Under the pieces are notes generated by a model, which was given only the letters and a program-made list of their open reading frames with translations, had not been told where the DNA came from and did no database searches. A stretch of 64,000 nucleotides of DNA from an uncultured Lachnospiraceae bacterium (lineage in GTDB: Bacteria > Bacillota > Clostridia > Lachnospirales > Lachnospiraceae), in assembly GCA_910584695.1 (NCBI GenBank), contig CAJUBR010000001.1, positions 1 through 64,000 of the forward strand, written 5' to 3'. The position numbers were made by a program, and so were the translations under genes. Shown here piece after piece: positions 45,174 through 53,973 of the stretch (position 1 is the stretch's first letter; each line of letters starts with the position of its first letter).

Positions 45174-45295
45174 AACTGCAGGCCCGATTCCGCTAAAGCT
45201 CCATCCTGCCCGGGCTAACCGCCCTATACATAATTTCCAAAACAGATTACCTGCAGGCAAGCCTGTGTAATCTATTTTGAAAATTATTTGCAGTT
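45174..45295 (-). ncRNA. Structured RNA spacer between rpsD and rpoA
   Basis: In the minus-strand transcript a 21-pair helix forms between 45267-45287 and 45230-45250, continuous with two G-U wobbles (on the plus strand those positions would be C-A mismatches, so the minus RNA is the folded one). Its loop extends with CAGGC/GCCTG. An outer 7-bp stem joins TGCAGTT (45289-45295) with AACTGCA (45174-45180). A further stem GCCCG/CGGGC competes with GGGC/GCCC. It may regulate rpoA-rplQ or mark a processing site. Not a family I can name. Confidence 0.65.
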
Positions 45296-45314
45296 CTAAA
45301 TAGTTAACGAAGGA

Positions 45315-45908
45315 TTACTTAGAATATAACTCGACGATAAGTGTCTCATTTACAGGAACATCAATCTGCTCTCTTAAAGGTAATTCAGTAACCGTACCAC
45401 AGAGGTTTTCCTGATCTGCCTCTAACCAGGCTGGAACTAATCTTCCACCTGTAACTTCTATAATATCTTTATATCTCTGAGAAGATTTACTCTTTTCTCT
45501 AATCTCAATCTTATCTCCGGCTTTTACTCTGTAAGAAGGAATATTCACACACTTACCATTTACTAAAACATGCTTATGATCAACAATCTGTCTTGCTTCC
45601 TTACGAGTTCTTGCTAAACCCAAACGGAAAACAACATTGTCTAATCTCAACTCAAGTAGAATCATTAAGTTTGGACCGGTTAACCCTTTCATCCTCTCTG
45701 CTGTTGCATAAAGATTACGGAAAGGTTTCTCTAATACACCATAAATGAATTTTGCTTTCTGCTTCTCCCGAAGCTGTAAACCGTACTCACTCATTTTCCT
45801 GTTGGATCTAACTAACTGTCTGTTTGATTTTTTATCAATTCCGAGATACATTGGCTCCATACCTAAAGATCTGCATCTCTTAAGAACTGGGGTTCTATCT
45901 ATTGCCAT
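45315..45908 (-). CDS. rpsD: Ribosomal protein S4
   Basis: 197 aa 16S rRNA-binding assembly protein with the S4 domain ([32 protein letters not shown], about 87-150). It has the long form without the N-terminal zinc Cys cluster. In many Firmicutes rpsD is elsewhere with its own autoregulated leader; here it is in the alpha operon after rpsK. Confidence 0.97.
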   Translation of the reverse strand: MAIDRTPVLKRCRSLGMEPMYLGIDKKSNRQLVRSNRKMSEYGLQLREKQKAKFIYGVLEKPFRNLYATAERMKGLTGPNLMILLELRLDNVVFRLGLARTRKEARQIVDHKHVLVNGKCVNIPSYRVKAGDKIEIREKSKSSQRYKDIIEVTGGRLVPAWLEADQENLCGTVTELPLREQIDVPVNETLIVELYSK

Positions 45909-45924
45909 CTAATTGTACCTCCTA

Positions 45925-46317
45925 TTACACTCTTCTACGTTTTGGTGGACGACAACCATTATGTGGAACTGGTGTTACGTCACGAATACTAAGTACTTCA
46001 AGACCTGCTGCCTGAAGTGCACGAATTGCTGCTTCACGACCGGAACCTGGTCCCTTTACCATAACGTCAACTTTCTTCAAACCGTGAATAAGAGCTGCCT
46101 TTGTTGCAGTCTCTGCTGCCATCTGTGCTGCATAAGGAGTAGACTTCTTAGAGCCTTTAAATCCTAATTCTCCAGCACTTGCCCATGAAAGTGCATTACC
46201 TTCGTTATCGGTTAATGTAACAATTGTATTATTAAAAGATGACTGAATATGAGCCTGTCCGTGTTCCACGTTCTTTTTTACACGCTTTTTCGTCACTTTT
46301 TTTGTAACTTTAGCCAT
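45925..46317 (-). CDS. rpsK: Ribosomal protein S11
   Basis: 130 aa, small-subunit platform protein. Motifs [16 protein letters not shown] and the C-terminal [17 protein letters not shown] are intact. The lysine-rich N-terminus [15 protein letters not shown] is usual for clostridia. 16 bases upstream of rpsD. Confidence 0.97.
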   Translation of the reverse strand: MAKVTKKVTKKRVKKNVEHGQAHIQSSFNNTIVTLTDNEGNALSWASAGELGFKGSKKSTPYAAQMAAETATKAALIHGLKKVDVMVKGPGSGREAAIRALQAAGLEVLSIRDVTPVPHNGCRPPKRRRV

Positions 46318-46359
46318 TAAACTTAACCTCCTGTTAAATATAAATGAATCTTAATCTAA

Positions 46360-46728
46360 TTATTTCTTCTTATTTGCTACGGTTCTCTTAGGACCTTTAC
46401 GGGTTCTGGCATTTGTCTTCGTCTTCTGACCACGAACCGGTAATCCCTTTCTATGACGGATTCCACGATAGCATCCAATTTCCTGTAAACGCTTAATATT
46501 TAAAGCGATCTCTCTACGTAAATCACCTTCTACCACCTGCGTCTCATTGATCACTTCACTGATTCTCTTAACTTCCTCATCAGTCAGATCACGAACACGG
46601 GTATCAGGATTAACATTTGCTTCTTTAAGGATACGCTGAGATGAAGGAAGTCCGATACCATAAATATAAGTAAGTCCGATCTCAATACGTTTTTCTCTTG
46701 GTAAATCTACACCTGAAATACGAGCCAT
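46360..46728 (-). CDS. rpsM: Ribosomal protein S13
   Basis: 122 aa, small-subunit head protein contacting tRNA and the large subunit. [20 protein letters not shown] start, [17 protein letters not shown] and [18 protein letters not shown] tail are standard. Preceded by a 283-base spacer after rpmJ. Confidence 0.97.
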   Translation of the reverse strand: MARISGVDLPREKRIEIGLTYIYGIGLPSSQRILKEANVNPDTRVRDLTDEEVKRISEVINETQVVEGDLRREIALNIKRLQEIGCYRGIRHRKGLPVRGQKTKTNARTRKGPKRTVANKKK

Positions 46729-47011
46729 TGTGACTGTGCACCTCCATAAATTAATACTTTTTTCTAAAATGTTGGGAATATCAAAACCATAACGTATCCG
46801 TATGTATTCCTACAAACGGGTGAAATGCATACGTCTGCCTTCTGATGTTCCATTCTATTGTTATGTTGCATAGGCTAATGACAACCTATACTACAGCCGC
46901 TTTCTAAATCATCTTCCATATTAATAATGATAATATAGAAGGAACTTCACACTGGGAATACAGTGCTACTTTGGTTGACAAACTTCTCAAGGACAAAAGA
47001 TGGGCTATCAT
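46729..47011 (-). other. Long spacer between rpmJ and rpsM
   Basis: No ORF. On the transcribed strand it offers two weak stems: ATAGG/CCTAT around TTGTCATTAG and CGTATG/CATACG around about 23 bases, the second close to the rpsM start. Most bacteria have only tens of bases here, so it may hold a leader or processing site. It shares no clear sequence with the other long spacers of the operon. Confidence 0.45.
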
Positions 47012-47125
47012 CTAACCTTGTCTCTGTTTGTGTTTCGGGTTCTCACAGATTACCCGGATACTACCTTTTCTTTTAATGACTTTGCACTTATCGCAAATTG
47101 GTTTTACGGATGCTCTAACCTTCAT
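47012..47125 (-). CDS. rpmJ: Ribosomal protein L36
   Basis: 37 aa, too short for ordinary ORF calling. Read directly on the minus strand: starts [20 protein letters not shown] and ends KHKQRQG. It has the C-x2-C...C...H zinc ribbon of the zinc-binding L36 type. AAAGGAG lies 6 bases before the ATG. It sits between infA and rpsM as expected. Confidence 0.95.
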   Translation of the reverse strand: MKVRASVKPICDKCKVIKRKGSIRVICENPKHKQRQG

Positions 47126-47139
47126 TAAAATCTCTCCTT

Positions 47140-47310
47140 TCAAAACGGTCTCGACCAGGCTCGAAAACACCTACTGTGTATAGCTTCCTACTAAGCTCAC
47201 GCTGTTCGCTCAGTATCCACCCATCGCCAAGTCTAAGCGTATACGAGAAAATAACGTTCTGCTTCGTTCACTGAACCCGCCTCGCTAACTTTCTCTGTAA
47301 AAAGTCCGCT
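47140..47310. repeat. Repeat-bearing spacer between infA and rpmJ
   Basis: 264-base gap with no ORF. 47175-47218 (CTACTAAGCTCAC, TTCGCT, AGTATC) is clearly related to 53728-53772 in the rpsH-rplF spacer. The element continues with further short TAAGCG-, TTCG- and CGCTAACT-type units. Part of a repeat family confined here to spacers of the ribosomal operon. Confidence 0.65.
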
Positions 47311-47389
47311 ACGAATAATTATTCTAACATTTATATTTGTCTATTGCAAGTAAATTTTTCTTAATTTTGTAAGTTTTTTTTACAAAATT

Positions 47390-47608
47390 TTACTTTTCTC
47401 TCCATTTAATTCTTCCTTTGGTCAGATCATATGGAGATAATTCCAATGTAACCTTATCACCCGGTAATATCTTAATATAATTCATTCTCAATTTTCCACT
47501 GATATGAGCCAGTACTTCATGACCATTCTCTAATTCTACCTTGAACATAGCATTTGGTAACTTTTCAATTACCGTTCCTTCAATTTCAATTACATCCGCT
47601 TTCGACAT
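47390..47608 (-). CDS. infA: Translation initiation factor IF-1
   Basis: 72 aa single OB-fold protein. [59 protein letters not shown] is essentially canonical. Between map and rpmJ as in other Firmicutes. Confidence 0.97.
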   Translation of the reverse strand: MSKADVIEIEGTVIEKLPNAMFKVELENGHEVLAHISGKLRMNYIKILPGDKVTLELSPYDLTKGRIKWREK

Positions 47609-47641
47609 ATAAAATCCTCCTAATATCTAATCCTTTAAACT

Positions 47642-48409
47642 CTACAACGCAATTCCGTCTGCTCTCGAAAGAATCTCCGGCTCTCCTTCCGTAATCAGAA
47701 TTGTATTCTCATAATGAGCAGATGGAAGACCATCCTCTGTCACTACTGTCCAATCATCATCTTCCCAGTATACATCATATTCGCCTAGATTAATCATTGG
47801 TTCTACCGCAATCGTCATGCCCGGACGAAGTTTCGCACCACGCCGCAAACCAACAAAGTTCGGAACCTCCGGTTCCTCATGCAGTTTAGAACCCACTCCA
47901 TGACCTACAAGATCTCTCACAACGGAATAACCATAAGATTCCACATATTCCTGAATGCTTCTCGAAATATCTGCAATATGATTTCCTGCAACTGCGTTCT
48001 TAATTCCCTCAAAAAAAGATTGTTTTGTAATCTCTACTAATTTTTTAACCTCATCTGACACCTCCGGCATAATCAGCGTTCTTGCTGCATCAGAATGAAA
48101 TCCTTTGTATATTACACCTGCATCCAGACTAACGATATCATCATCCTGAATAATCCTGTGCTTATTGGGAATACCATGCACAACTTCTTCATTAATTGAT
48201 ACACATATAGATGCTGGATACCCGTTATAATTAAGAAAAGAAGGGATACATCCATAGCTTCTTATAATCTCTTCACCGATTCGGTCTACTTCCAATGTAG
48301 ACATTCCCGGTTTAACCTGTTTTGCCAGTTCATCATGCGTAATGGCGAGAATTCTTCCCGCCTCACGCATAAGTTCAATTTCTGCTTTCGATTTAATTGA
48401 AACTGCCAT
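47642..48409 (-). CDS. map: Type I methionine aminopeptidase
   Basis: 255 aa from ATG 48409 (GGTGA 6 bases upstream); a GTG 9 bases earlier overlaps adk. Removes the initiator Met from nascent proteins. The metal-binding residues are present: Asp in SLDAGVIYKGFHSDAART, His in GHGVGSKLHEEPEVPN, Glu in TIAVEPMI and the final Glu in YENTILIT. It directly follows adk. Confidence 0.96.
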   Translation of the reverse strand: MAVSIKSKAEIELMREAGRILAITHDELAKQVKPGMSTLEVDRIGEEIIRSYGCIPSFLNYNGYPASICVSINEEVVHGIPNKHRIIQDDDIVSLDAGVIYKGFHSDAARTLIMPEVSDEVKKLVEITKQSFFEGIKNAVAGNHIADISRSIQEYVESYGYSVVRDLVGHGVGSKLHEEPEVPNFVGLRRGAKLRPGMTIAVEPMINLGEYDVYWEDDDWTVVTEDGLPSAHYENTILITEGEPEILSRADGIAL

Positions 48410-48410
48410 A

Positions 48411-49055
48411 TTATTCACCTAAAATCCCAACGATCGCATCAAATACATCTTTCATATCAACCGTTCCGTCTACATCACGTGCGATTCCCTTATTGGTATA
48501 ATAATCAATCAACGGCTGGGTCTGCTCGTGATATACAGAAAGTCTGTTCTTTACTGTTTCCGGCTTATCATCATCACGAATGATCAAATCCGCACCACAG
48601 GTATCACATTTTCCTTCCACTTTAGTAGGACTATATACTATATGATATGTCGCACCACATCCTACGCATGCACGTCTTCCACCCATTCTGTTAATAATAT
48701 TCTCATCTGGTACTTCTACATTAATTGCATAATCAACACTTTCACCGATTGCTGTTAAGGCTTTGTCTAGAGCCTCTGCCTGAGGGATGGTTCTTGGAAA
48801 ACCGTCTAATACATAACCATTTTCACAATCTGACTCCTTAAAACGGTCAATCACAAGATCTACTACCAATTCATCCGGCACTAACAGTCCTTTATCCATA
48901 TATTCCTTTGCCTTTGCACCCAGCTCCGTACCGTTTTTAATATTAGCACGGAAAATATCACCGGTTGAAATATGCGGGATACCATATTTCGCAGCAATCA
49001 TCTTTGCCTGTGTTCCCTTGCCTGCCCCCGGTGCACCTAACATAATAATTTTCAT
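48411..49055 (-). CDS. adk: Adenylate kinase
   Basis: 214 aa. Phosphotransfer between ATP and AMP. P-loop [19 protein letters not shown] motif ([17 protein letters not shown]) and a zinc-bearing LID domain with CVGC and CDTC, the Gram-positive type. Normally adjacent to secY; here two small genes and a hairpin separate them. Confidence 0.97.
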   Translation of the reverse strand: MKIIMLGAPGAGKGTQAKMIAAKYGIPHISTGDIFRANIKNGTELGAKAKEYMDKGLLVPDELVVDLVIDRFKESDCENGYVLDGFPRTIPQAEALDKALTAIGESVDYAINVEVPDENIINRMGGRRACVGCGATYHIVYSPTKVEGKCDTCGADLIIRDDDKPETVKNRLSVYHEQTQPLIDYYTNKGIARDVDGTVDMKDVFDAIVGILGE

Positions 49056-49076
49056 AATCTGATCCTCCTAAAAATA

Positions 49077-49271
49077 TTATTCTTTTTTGACAACAATCCA
49101 AGCTGTGAAAGTCAAAAAAATCAGCCAGCTTAGACATTTCATGATATATTCCGCAATATCCAGATAACTGGGAACATCCTCTGGATAAAACGATTTTGCT
49201 AAAACTGTTGGTACAAATATACATAAAAAAACAATTCCAATACCTATTATCTTATTTATATATTTTTTCAT
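49077..49271 (-). CDS. Small membrane protein inserted before adk
   Basis: 64 aa from ATG 49271, which has GAGGTG upstream; an ATG at 49292 overlaps the preceding stop as ATGA and would give 71 aa. Two hydrophobic segments (about 7-25, GIGIVFLCIFVPTVLA, and 44-60, CLSWLIFLTFTAWIV) flank an acidic-Pro loop. No family recognised. It shares the secY-adk gap with the secreted-protein gene, to which it is probably translationally coupled. Confidence 0.55.
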   Translation of the reverse strand: MKKYINKIIGIGIVFLCIFVPTVLAKSFYPEDVPSYLDIAEYIMKCLSWLIFLTFTAWIVVKKE

Positions 49272-49288
49272 ATATGATCGCACCTCTT

Positions 49289-49987
49289 TCATTTTTTATA
49301 AATATATTCATGCTGAAATTTTATTCCATATGCACGCTTTGCAGTTCCACTTCCGCATTTTTCCCATTTCCGTCCTCTGTTTATTTGAAGGTCATAACTT
49401 TTTACTTGATATATTGCATATGCTTTATAATGCATTTCCTTAACTTTCTTCTTCCCAACCTTCGAAGGAATCTTCCTACTTCCACTTATATTCATGCTAT
49501 CTGATTTCGCAATATTATAACCCACTGCTGCAGAAATATTATTAATCCATGACGTTTTGTTGCCAAAAGTAGTAGAAATAGAATATGTTCGTGTCACACT
49601 TTTTGTTTTAGAAATACCAAGTGTATCCCCTGGTTCTCCAATTGCCTTTGCAAGAACCTCCTTACCAATATAATCTGGTTTATTTTTTACATTTACTGTT
49701 CGTGTTAGCGGAGCCGCCTTAAGTGACGTACCTAACTTATTGACATTCTTTACAACATCATTCCCGAAACTATCATCATCGCTTTTCAGCAAGCTATAAT
49801 CATAAACATAGACACTCTTTATATTAGGATTTTTAAATGCCTTCTCGACCTTTTTCATATAATTGCGATTTGATAGATTGGATTGTATTATTACTGTACT
49901 AACATTTTTTCGTTTAATATTTTTTGCTTCTACCCTTAAGCTATTATTAACTAACGCAATTACTGCCATTATTCCAATTAATAACAA
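49289..49987 (-). CDS. Secreted beta-rich protein, unknown family, between secY and adk
   Basis: 232 aa counted from TTG 49987. The frame stays open upstream, and an ATA at 50005 preceded by AAAGG at ideal spacing would give MNNKKYLLLIGIMAVIALV, a far better signal peptide, so the true start may be that rare codon. The mature part is Lys/Ser/Thr-rich, with a Ser-Asn-Ser beta region (TRTYSISTTFG, AAVGYNIAKSDSMNISGSRK) and C-terminal WEKCGSGTAKRAYGIKF. It looks like a secreted beta-sheet protein. No enzyme motif seen. Confidence 0.6.
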   Translation of the reverse strand: MLLIGIMAVIALVNNSLRVEAKNIKRKNVSTVIIQSNLSNRNYMKKVEKAFKNPNIKSVYVYDYSLLKSDDDSFGNDVVKNVNKLGTSLKAAPLTRTVNVKNKPDYIGKEVLAKAIGEPGDTLGISKTKSVTRTYSISTTFGNKTSWINNISAAVGYNIAKSDSMNISGSRKIPSKVGKKKVKEMHYKAYAIYQVKSYDLQINRGRKWEKCGSGTAKRAYGIKFQHEYIYKK

Positions 49988-50041
49988 ATACTTCTTATTA
50001 TTTATATCATGCCTTTCTACAATCTATTCTTCATAACTTTC

Positions 50042-50097
50042 AATGCGACAGACCGCAGGGATACAGCATACTGTTTTCCTACGGTCTTTATCGCATT
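50042..50097 (-). other. Strong hairpin after secY
   Basis: Plus-strand AATGCGA (50042-50048) pairs with TCGCATT (50091-50097), and inner GACCG-AGG pairs with CCT-CGGTC. It begins 3 bases past the secY stop, and on the minus strand is followed by GAAAGTTATG rather than T-rich sequence, so it is more likely a processing or partial-termination site than a full terminator. Confidence 0.6.
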
Positions 50098-50099
50098 TA

Positions 50100-51413
50100 T
50101 TAATCATTTAAAAAGCCTGAATAATTGCGGACTAACATCTGTGACTCTATCTGTTTCATTGTCTCAAGAATAACTCCGACAATAATAATTAATGATGTTC
50201 CTCCAAAAGATACATCTGCCTTAAACATTCCATTAAAGAAAATTGGAATCAGTGCAACAATCAGTAATCCAATTACACCAATTAATACAATGTAATTCAA
50301 AATGCTATTTAGATAATCCTGTGTTGGTTTTCCTGGCCGGATACCTGGAACAAATCCACCACTCTTCTTCATATTATTTGCAACCTCCATCGGATTGAAC
50401 GTAATGGATGTATAGAAATACGCAAAAACAATATTCAAAAGAATATAGATGATAAGTCCAACAGATGCCCACGGATATTCCGGATTAAACCAATAATTCT
50501 GGTTCATACCCTGTAAAATCTTCTGCCATGCTGTTCCCGGATTTAAATTAAACAAATTAATTACAATTGAAGGAATTGATAACAAGGAAGAAGCAAAGAT
50601 AATCGGAATTACACCTGCAGTATTTACCTTTAAAGGAATATAGCTTGCCTGTGAACCAGCCATCTTTCTCCCCTGAACTTTCTTTGAGTATTGTACCGGT
50701 ATTCTTCTCTCTGCATCCTGTAAAATGATAACCAATATGGTGGTTCCTACTACAACTGCTAAAATAATACATACAGCAATCACTGCCTGAACAATATCCT
50801 TATTCTTTACAAACATTTCATAAAGATTTGCAAAATCAGAAGGCACACGGGATACAATATTAATTAATAAAACAATGGAAATACCATTTCCGATTCCTTT
50901 ATCTGAAATTCTTTCGCCTAACCACATGATGATACAACTTCCTGCTGTCAAAGTTACAATAATGGTTATAATGGTAAATGCATTTGTTTTACCGAGTGCT
51001 CCCTGTCTGGAAAATCCAATTGCAAGACCAGCACTCTCAATAATGGCTAACCCAACGGATACATATCTTGTAATTTTATTTATTTTCTTTCTACCATCTT
51101 CACCATCACGCTGCATTTCTTCCAAGGCCGGAATTGCAATCGTTAAAAGCTGCATAATAATAGATGCTGTAATATATGGTGTTACACTTAATGCAAATAC
51201 CGACATGGATAAAAAGGATCCACCTGTGAACGAATCAATGAAGCTATATGAAGTTCCTACAACACTTTTCAGATACTCTTGTACTTGGGATACGTCAATA
51301 CCCGGAATCGGCAATTGACTACCCAAACGTACAATCACTAATATCCAAAATGTGTAAAACATTCTCTTCCTTAACTGCTCAATTTTAAATGCATTTACTA
51401 AGGTTTTGAACAT
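50100..51413 (-). CDS. secY: SecY protein-translocation channel subunit
   Basis: 437 aa with ten membrane helices. Characteristic VRLGSQLPIPGID near the start, plug region FIDSFTGGSFLSMSVFALSVTPYITASI, and the RPGKPT cytoplasmic loop. It forms the Sec channel with SecE/SecG. It starts 1 base after rplO stops. Confidence 0.97.
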   Translation of the reverse strand: MFKTLVNAFKIEQLRKRMFYTFWILVIVRLGSQLPIPGIDVSQVQEYLKSVVGTSYSFIDSFTGGSFLSMSVFALSVTPYITASIIMQLLTIAIPALEEMQRDGEDGRKKINKITRYVSVGLAIIESAGLAIGFSRQGALGKTNAFTIITIIVTLTAGSCIIMWLGERISDKGIGNGISIVLLINIVSRVPSDFANLYEMFVKNKDIVQAVIAVCIILAVVVGTTILVIILQDAERRIPVQYSKKVQGRKMAGSQASYIPLKVNTAGVIPIIFASSLLSIPSIVINLFNLNPGTAWQKILQGMNQNYWFNPEYPWASVGLIIYILLNIVFAYFYTSITFNPMEVANNMKKSGGFVPGIRPGKPTQDYLNSILNYIVLIGVIGLLIVALIPIFFNGMFKADVSFGGTSLIIIVGVILETMKQIESQMLVRNYSGFLND

Positions 51414-51414
51414 A

Positions 51415-51855
51415 TTACATCACCTCTGCTTTTCCACCAAGAGCCTCGATTTTTTCTACAGCAGAAGCACTGAAAGCATTTACCTTAACAGTAAGCTTCT
51501 TTGTTAATTCACCATTTCCTAAAATCTTAACACCATCCTTAGGATTGCGAACGATTCCAGAAGTAATCAAAGTATCAACGGATACCTCTGTACCATCCTC
51601 AAATGCATTAAGAGCAGATACATTAACAGTAACGATTTCCTTCGAGTTACGGCATTTAAATCCTCTCTTTGGAAGTCTTCTATATAATGGCATCTGACCA
51701 CCTTCAAAACCTGGTCTGGTAGCTCCGGAACGAGCCTTTTGTCCCTTATGACCTTTACCTGCAGTCTTCCCGTTTCCTGAACCATGGCCACGGCCTTTTC
51801 TGAAATTATCGCTATGCTTAGAACCTTCTGCTGGCTTTAACGTAGATAAATTCAT
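51415..51855 (-). CDS. rplO: Ribosomal protein L15
   Basis: 146 aa. Gly/Arg-rich N-terminal tail ([30 protein letters not shown]) that penetrates 23S rRNA, then the globular L15 domain. Standard place before secY. Confidence 0.97.
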   Translation of the reverse strand: MNLSTLKPAEGSKHSDNFRKGRGHGSGNGKTAGKGHKGQKARSGATRPGFEGGQMPLYRRLPKRGFKCRNSKEIVTVNVSALNAFEDGTEVSVDTLITSGIVRNPKDGVKILGNGELTKKLTVKVNAFSASAVEKIEALGGKAEVM

Positions 51856-51883
51856 TTATGCACACCTCCTTATCTAAAATATA

Positions 51884-52066
51884 TTAAATCTCTTCTACCT
51901 TTACTAAATGTCTTACCTGATCTGTCATTCCCTTTGTAGCAGCATTATTTGGAAGCTCCACAGTCTTGTTTAACTTTCTAAGACCTAATGCTTCTAATGT
52001 TCTTTTATGTTTCGGGATTGCTCCGATCGGAGACTTTACTAAAGTAACCTTTACCTTATCTGCCAT
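51884..52066 (-). CDS. rpmD: Ribosomal protein L30
   Basis: 60 aa. KVTLVKSPIGAIPKHKRTLEALGLRKLNKTVE is typical of the bacterial L30 ferredoxin-like fold. Binds 23S rRNA. Located between rpsE and rplO. Confidence 0.96.
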   Translation of the reverse strand: MADKVKVTLVKSPIGAIPKHKRTLEALGLRKLNKTVELPNNAATKGMTDQVRHLVKVEEI

Positions 52067-52080
52067 TTTTTAAATCCTCC

Positions 52081-52590
52081 TTAACCTAGAATCTCTTCAA
52101 CAGATTTTCCGCGAAGTTTTGCAACTTCTTCAGGAGTCTTTAAGTTGGAAAGTCCATTGATTGTAGCTAACACTACGTTTTGCTTATTATTTGAACCTAA
52201 AGACTTAGTACGGATATTCTTGTATCCGGCTAACTCCAATACCTTACGGGCAGGACCTCCTGCGATGATACCAGTACCTTCCGGAGATGCCTTTAAAAGA
52301 ACAGCTGCACTGCCAAACTTGCCAGTCCAGTCATGAGGAATACTTCCCTTATCATTAATCGGAACTTCTATCAAACTTTTAATTGCGTCTTCTTTTCCTT
52401 TACGAATTGCCTCTGGAATCTCAGTAGCTTTACCAAGACCAGCGCCTACATGACCATTTTTGTCACCTACAACAACAAGCGCAGCAAATCTCATATTACG
52501 ACCACCTTTAACAACTTTTGTTACACGTTTGATGGCAACTACCTGTTCTTCTAATTCTAACTGACTAGCATCAATAATAGTATGCTTCAT
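52081..52590 (-). CDS. rpsE: Ribosomal protein S5
   Basis: 169 aa. N-terminal double-stranded RNA-binding domain ([36 protein letters not shown]) and C-terminal domain with [20 protein letters not shown]. Contributes to decoding accuracy and the mRNA entry site. Confidence 0.97.
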   Translation of the reverse strand: MKHTIIDASQLELEEQVVAIKRVTKVVKGGRNMRFAALVVVGDKNGHVGAGLGKATEIPEAIRKGKEDAIKSLIEVPINDKGSIPHDWTGKFGSAAVLLKASPEGTGIIAGGPARKVLELAGYKNIRTKSLGSNNKQNVVLATINGLSNLKTPEEVAKLRGKSVEEILG

Positions 52591-52608
52591 ATGTTGTTCT
52601 CCTCCTTA

Positions 52609-52977
52609 TTAGAATTCCAGACCAGCTTCTCTTGCTGCATCTGCTAACGCTTTTACCTTACCTTGATATATAAATCCGCCTCTATCAAAGACAACCGTTG
52701 TAATTCCTTTATCTAATGCCCTCTTTGCAATCACCTTACCCAGATGAGCAGCAGCGTCTACATTATTTGTCTTTTCTAGCTCTGCCTTAACTTCCTTTTG
52801 AACTGTTGAAGCAGACACTAAAGTGTTGCCAACTGTATCATCAATAATTTGAGCGTACATATGATTATTACTTCTGAATACAGCTAAACGTGGTCTCTCA
52901 GCAGTGCCACTAAAGCGGTTACGGATTCTTAAATGCTTTTTTGCACGAACCTTACTTCTTGACTCTTTATTAATCAT
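52609..52977 (-). CDS. rplR: Ribosomal protein L18
   Basis: 122 aa. [34 protein letters not shown] marks the 5S rRNA-binding L18. Upstream of rpsE in the spc segment. Confidence 0.97.
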   Translation of the reverse strand: MINKESRSKVRAKKHLRIRNRFSGTAERPRLAVFRSNNHMYAQIIDDTVGNTLVSASTVQKEVKAELEKTNNVDAAAHLGKVIAKRALDKGITTVVFDRGGFIYQGKVKALADAAREAGLEF

Positions 52978-52994
52978 CTATCTCACTCCTTTAA

Positions 52995-53534
52995 TTATTT
53001 CTTACCAGTCTTACCAACTTTACGTCTGATTACTTCATCAGCATACTTAATACCTTTCCCTTTATATGGTTCCGGTTTTCTCGTCTCTCTGATTTCAGCA
53101 GCATATTGGCCAACTTTTTCTTTATCAATACCTGAAACAGTGATTGTGTTACCCTCTACCTTAGACTCCAATCCTTCTGGATCCTCCATCTCTACCGGAT
53201 GGGAGTAGCCTAAGTTCAATACCAGCTTTTTACCCTGCTTAGCGGCTCTGTAACCAACACCGTTTACCTCTAATACTTTTGTATAACCTTCGGTTACACC
53301 AACTACCATGTTGTTAATCAGTGTTCTTGTAAGACCATGTAAAGACTTCATTTTCTTCAAATCATTCGGTCTTGTTACAACAACCTGATCCCCTTCAAGC
53401 TTAATGTCCATTTCCTCAGGTAAAACTCTGGTCAGTGTACCCTTTGGTCCTTTTACAGTCACTTGATTATTTTCTGCAATATCAACAGTTACACCTGCTG
53501 GTACAGCGATAGGCATTCTTCCGATACGTGACAT
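52995..53534 (-). CDS. rplF: Ribosomal protein L6
   Basis: 179 aa. [18 protein letters not shown] start and [27 protein letters not shown] tail; two repeated L6 domains near the sarcin-ricin loop. Its start is preceded by AGGAGG and by a small hairpin AAACCGT-TTAT-ACGGTTT (53558-53575), within a 439-base spacer. Confidence 0.97.
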   Translation of the reverse strand: MSRIGRMPIAVPAGVTVDIAENNQVTVKGPKGTLTRVLPEEMDIKLEGDQVVVTRPNDLKKMKSLHGLTRTLINNMVVGVTEGYTKVLEVNGVGYRAAKQGKKLVLNLGYSHPVEMEDPEGLESKVEGNTITVSGIDKEKVGQYAAEIRETRKPEPYKGKGIKYADEVIRRKVGKTGKK

Positions 53535-53640
53535 GCCGTTACCTCCTTAATTCTCTAAAACCGTTTATACGGTTTCATTATTTGATTATTCATCTTAGTT
53601 GATACTATATATCCTATTTGTTAATGATTTATTTTTGTTT

Positions 53641-53971
53641 GTCGACTACTAAGCGTTTATCACTACACTTTCGCTTAATTCAGACATCCACTCTACTAAA
53701 TTCGAACTTCGCTTTGCTCGTTCTACTCTGTATACCTTTCTACTAAGCTCACCTCTGGTTCGCTAAGTATCTAGGCATCATTAAATATCGGGATGGGCTT
53801 TCGTCGCCTCGTCGACTACTAAGCGTTTATCACTACACTTTCGCTTAATTCAGACATCCACTCTACTAAATTCGAACTTCGCTTTGCTCGTTCTCATTAA
53901 GTATCGGGATAGGCTTTCGCACTAACCTCAAGCTACGCCTTCGGCTTGCTTTCGCTAAGTGCTCAATGCCT
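53641..53971. repeat. Repeat modules in the rpsH-rplF spacer
   Basis: A perfect 84-bp direct repeat (53641-53724 and 53811-53894) is separated by 86 bases holding a related unit (53728-53772) and a 25-base unit CATTAAATATCGGGATGGG (53779-53803) that recurs, slightly changed, after the second copy. 53855-53971 matches 59154-59270 at 111 of 117 positions. The block begins 3 bases past the rpsH stop (minus strand). On the transcribed strand it can form stems such as CAAGC/GCTTG within GCACT/AGTGC. No ORF. Confidence 0.85.
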
Positions 53972-53973
53972 GT

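Noticed and set aside
50875..51318. 147-codon plus-strand frame over secY
   Set aside because: Shadow of secY with no Shine-Dalgarno sequence.
53641..53894. CRISPR array or tandem satellite
   Set aside because: Only two full 84-bp copies with an 86-base interval that is itself repeat-derived; no short repeats with unique spacers, and no cas genes.
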